This document shows positions 4,980-6,394 of a DNA stretch of 6,394 nt, piece by piece. The stretch covers positions 1 to 6,394 of the forward strand of contig JAJUIM010000115.1 in assembly GCA_029267645.1 (NCBI GenBank), in the 5' to 3' direction. Made by a program: the position numbers and the translations under genes. Below the pieces are notes generated by a model. It had not been told where the DNA came from, did not search any database, and was given only the letters and a program-made list of their open reading frames with translations. The stretch is from Microbacterium sp. Lineage in GTDB: Bacteria > Actinomycetota > Actinomycetes > Actinomycetales > Microbacteriaceae. The number at the start of each line of letters is the position of its first letter. Position 1 is the first letter of the stretch.

Positions 4980-6394
4980 GTGAGCACGCTGTACGAAGCA
5001 GGCCGCATCGAATGGGCACGGCGGGAGGAGCTCGCCGAGCGCATGATCCCCCTCATCGGACGCCTCTACCGCGAGCGCGGCGTCGTGCCGTCGATCCTCG
5101 GCCGCCGACTCATCAACCGCTCGCCCGTCGAGATCCTGAAGGCCCACCGCTTCACGCGGAAGGTCGGCGACGAGGTGCTGCGACCCGAGAAGACCCTCGC
5201 GGTCCTCGAGGCGCTCGAGCGCGTCGCGCCGGGGCCCGCGTCGATCGACGTCGCGCGCCTCGTGAGCGACTTCGACGCCGCGGGCGGCGCGTACGACGGA
5301 TCCGCCCTCGACGACTTCCTGCGCAGCGAGCTCGCCGAGGTCATCGCGGCCGCGCCGGGCGGACCGACCGACGTCGTGCTGTATGGCTTCGGCCGCATCG
5401 GTCGTCTCGTCGCGCGCCTCCTCATCTCGCACCAGGGATCCGGCGACGGCCTGCGCCTGCGCGCGATCGTCGTGCGCCGCGGATCGGACGACGACCTCGT
5501 CAAGCGCGCCGAGCTGCTGAAGCGCGACTCGGTGCACGGCCCGTTCCAGGGCACGGTCGAGGTCGACGAGGAGAACCAGACGATCCTCGCCAACGGCACG
5601 CTCATCCAGGTGATCTACGCGAACGACCCCGCCTCGATCGACTACACGGCCTACGGCATCGACGACGCGATCGTCGTCGACAACACGGGCCGCTGGCGCG
5701 ACGAGGAGGGCCTGCGGCAGCACCTCGCCTCGCGCGGCGTCGCGAAGGTGCTGCTGACGGCGCCCGGCAAGGGCGACATCAAGAACATCGTGTTCGGCGT
5801 CAACGGCGACGACATCACGGCCGACGACGAGATCATTTCGGCCGCGTCGTGCACGACGAACGCCATCACGCCCGTGCTCGCCGCGCTCGACGAGGTGTAC
5901 GGCGTCGAGCGGGGCCACGTCGAGACGGTGCACTCGTTCACGAACGACCAGAATCTCATCGACAACTTCCACAAGGGATCCCGTCGCGGCCGCGCTGCGT
6001 CGCTCAACATGGTCATCACGGAGACGGGCGCCGCGAAGGCCGTCGCGAAGGCGCTGCCGCAGCTCGCCGGCCGCCTCACGGGCAGCGCGATCCGCGTGCC
6101 CACGCCCAACGTGTCGCTCGCGATCCTCAACCTGCAGCTCACGCGCCCCGCGACGCGCGACGAGGTCAATGCCTTCCTGCGCCAGACGTCGCTCACGGCG
6201 CCGCTGCGCCAGCAGATCGAGTACAGCGAGAACCCCGACGCCGTCTCGACCGACTTCGTCGGCACGAACCGCGCGGGCATCGTCGACGGCCTCGCCACGA
6301 TCGCGTCGGGCGACGAGAACGTCATCCTCTACGTCTGGTACGACAACGAGTTCGGCTACTCGGGCCAGGTGCTGCGCGTGCTCGAGCGCATGGC
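4980..6394 (+). CDS. gap: Long-form glyceraldehyde-3-phosphate dehydrogenase, 3' end cut by window edge
   Basis: The frame from GTG at 4980 is open to the window edge: 471 codons, ending RVLERM. It interconverts glyceraldehyde 3-phosphate and 1,3-bisphosphoglycerate with a nicotinamide cofactor in the cytosol. The Rossmann signature GFGRIGR is at 136-142. The catalytic Cys is C291 in SAASCTTN, and the partner His is H318 in TVHSFTNDQN, at the usual 27-residue separation. WYDNEFGYSGQVLRV is the standard C-terminal block, so only about ten residues are missing. Unlike classical GAPDH of about 335 residues, it has some 128 extra N-terminal residues (ARREELAERMIPLIGRLYRE and onward), as in the roughly 480-residue GapB-type enzymes of Corynebacterium, which are linked to gluconeogenesis. 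The second Rossmann strand ends VVRR (R166, R167) where NAD-specific enzymes carry an Asp, so NADP use is plausible. No pgk or tpi follows within the window. Enzyme identity is firm; the physiological direction is inference. Confidence 0.95.
   Translation, partial: MSTLYEAGRIEWARREELAERMIPLIGRLYRERGVVPSILGRRLINRSPVEILKAHRFTRKVGDEVLRPEKTLAVLEALERVAPGPASIDVARLVSDFDAAGGAYDGSALDDFLRSELAEVIAAAPGGPTDVVLYGFGRIGRLVARLLISHQGSGDGLRLRAIVVRRGSDDDLVKRAELLKRDSVHGPFQGTVEVDEENQTILANGTLIQVIYANDPASIDYTAYGIDDAIVVDNTGRWRDEEGLRQHLASRGVAKVLLTAPGKGDIKNIVFGVNGDDITADDEIISAASCTTNAITPVLAALDEVYGVERGHVETVHSFTNDQNLIDNFHKGSRRGRAASLNMVITETGAAKAVAKALPQLAGRLTGSAIRVPTPNVSLAILNLQLTRPATRDEVNAFLRQTSLTAPLRQQIEYSENPDAVSTDFVGTNRAGIVDGLATIASGDENVILYVWYDNEFGYSGQVLRVLERM

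Noticed and set aside
4971..5972. 333-residue minus-strand frame antisense to gap
   Set aside because: It is a Val/Asp/Arg-rich reading of the opposite strand of a gene with clear GAPDH catalytic motifs.

Overview
This is a chromosomal window from a high-GC bacterium. Codon third positions are almost all G or C, and the gene set points to an actinobacterium: a DUF3516-type DExH helicase, a ParA/MinD-like ATPase with a Pro/Ala-rich N-terminal half, and a long-form GAPDH with an N-terminal extension. I infer Micrococcales, probably Microbacteriaceae, from protein resemblance alone. No RNA genes, insertion sequences, phage genes or CRISPR arrays are visible.

Layout. (1) Positions 1-398, minus strand: the N-terminal two thirds of a YigZ/IMPACT-family protein, cut by the left window edge. 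(2) 399-549: a short divergent intergenic region dominated by an 18-bp perfect inverted repeat (424-509). (3) 550-3057, plus strand: a complete 835-residue Ski2-like DExH helicase with a C-terminal DUF3516 region. (4) 3058-3292: a convergent intergenic region holding three tandem 19-bp repeats and a fourth inverted copy that can fold with them. (5) 3293-4744, minus strand: a complete 483-residue ParA/MinD-like ATPase. (6) 4745-4979: a divergent promoter region. (7) 4980-6394, plus strand: a long-form glyceraldehyde-3-phosphate dehydrogenase, starting at GTG and lacking only its last residues at the right edge.

The four genes alternate in direction (minus, plus, minus, plus), so each is probably its own transcription unit, and nothing suggests a shared pathway. 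The helicase is expected to act on RNA, GAPDH in central carbon metabolism, the ATPase in cellular positioning or secretion, and YigZ has no settled role. I see no new multi-gene system. The signals most worth a second look are the two non-coding repeat structures, the marked excess of the hexamer GGATCC across the window, and the architecture of the orphan ATPase.
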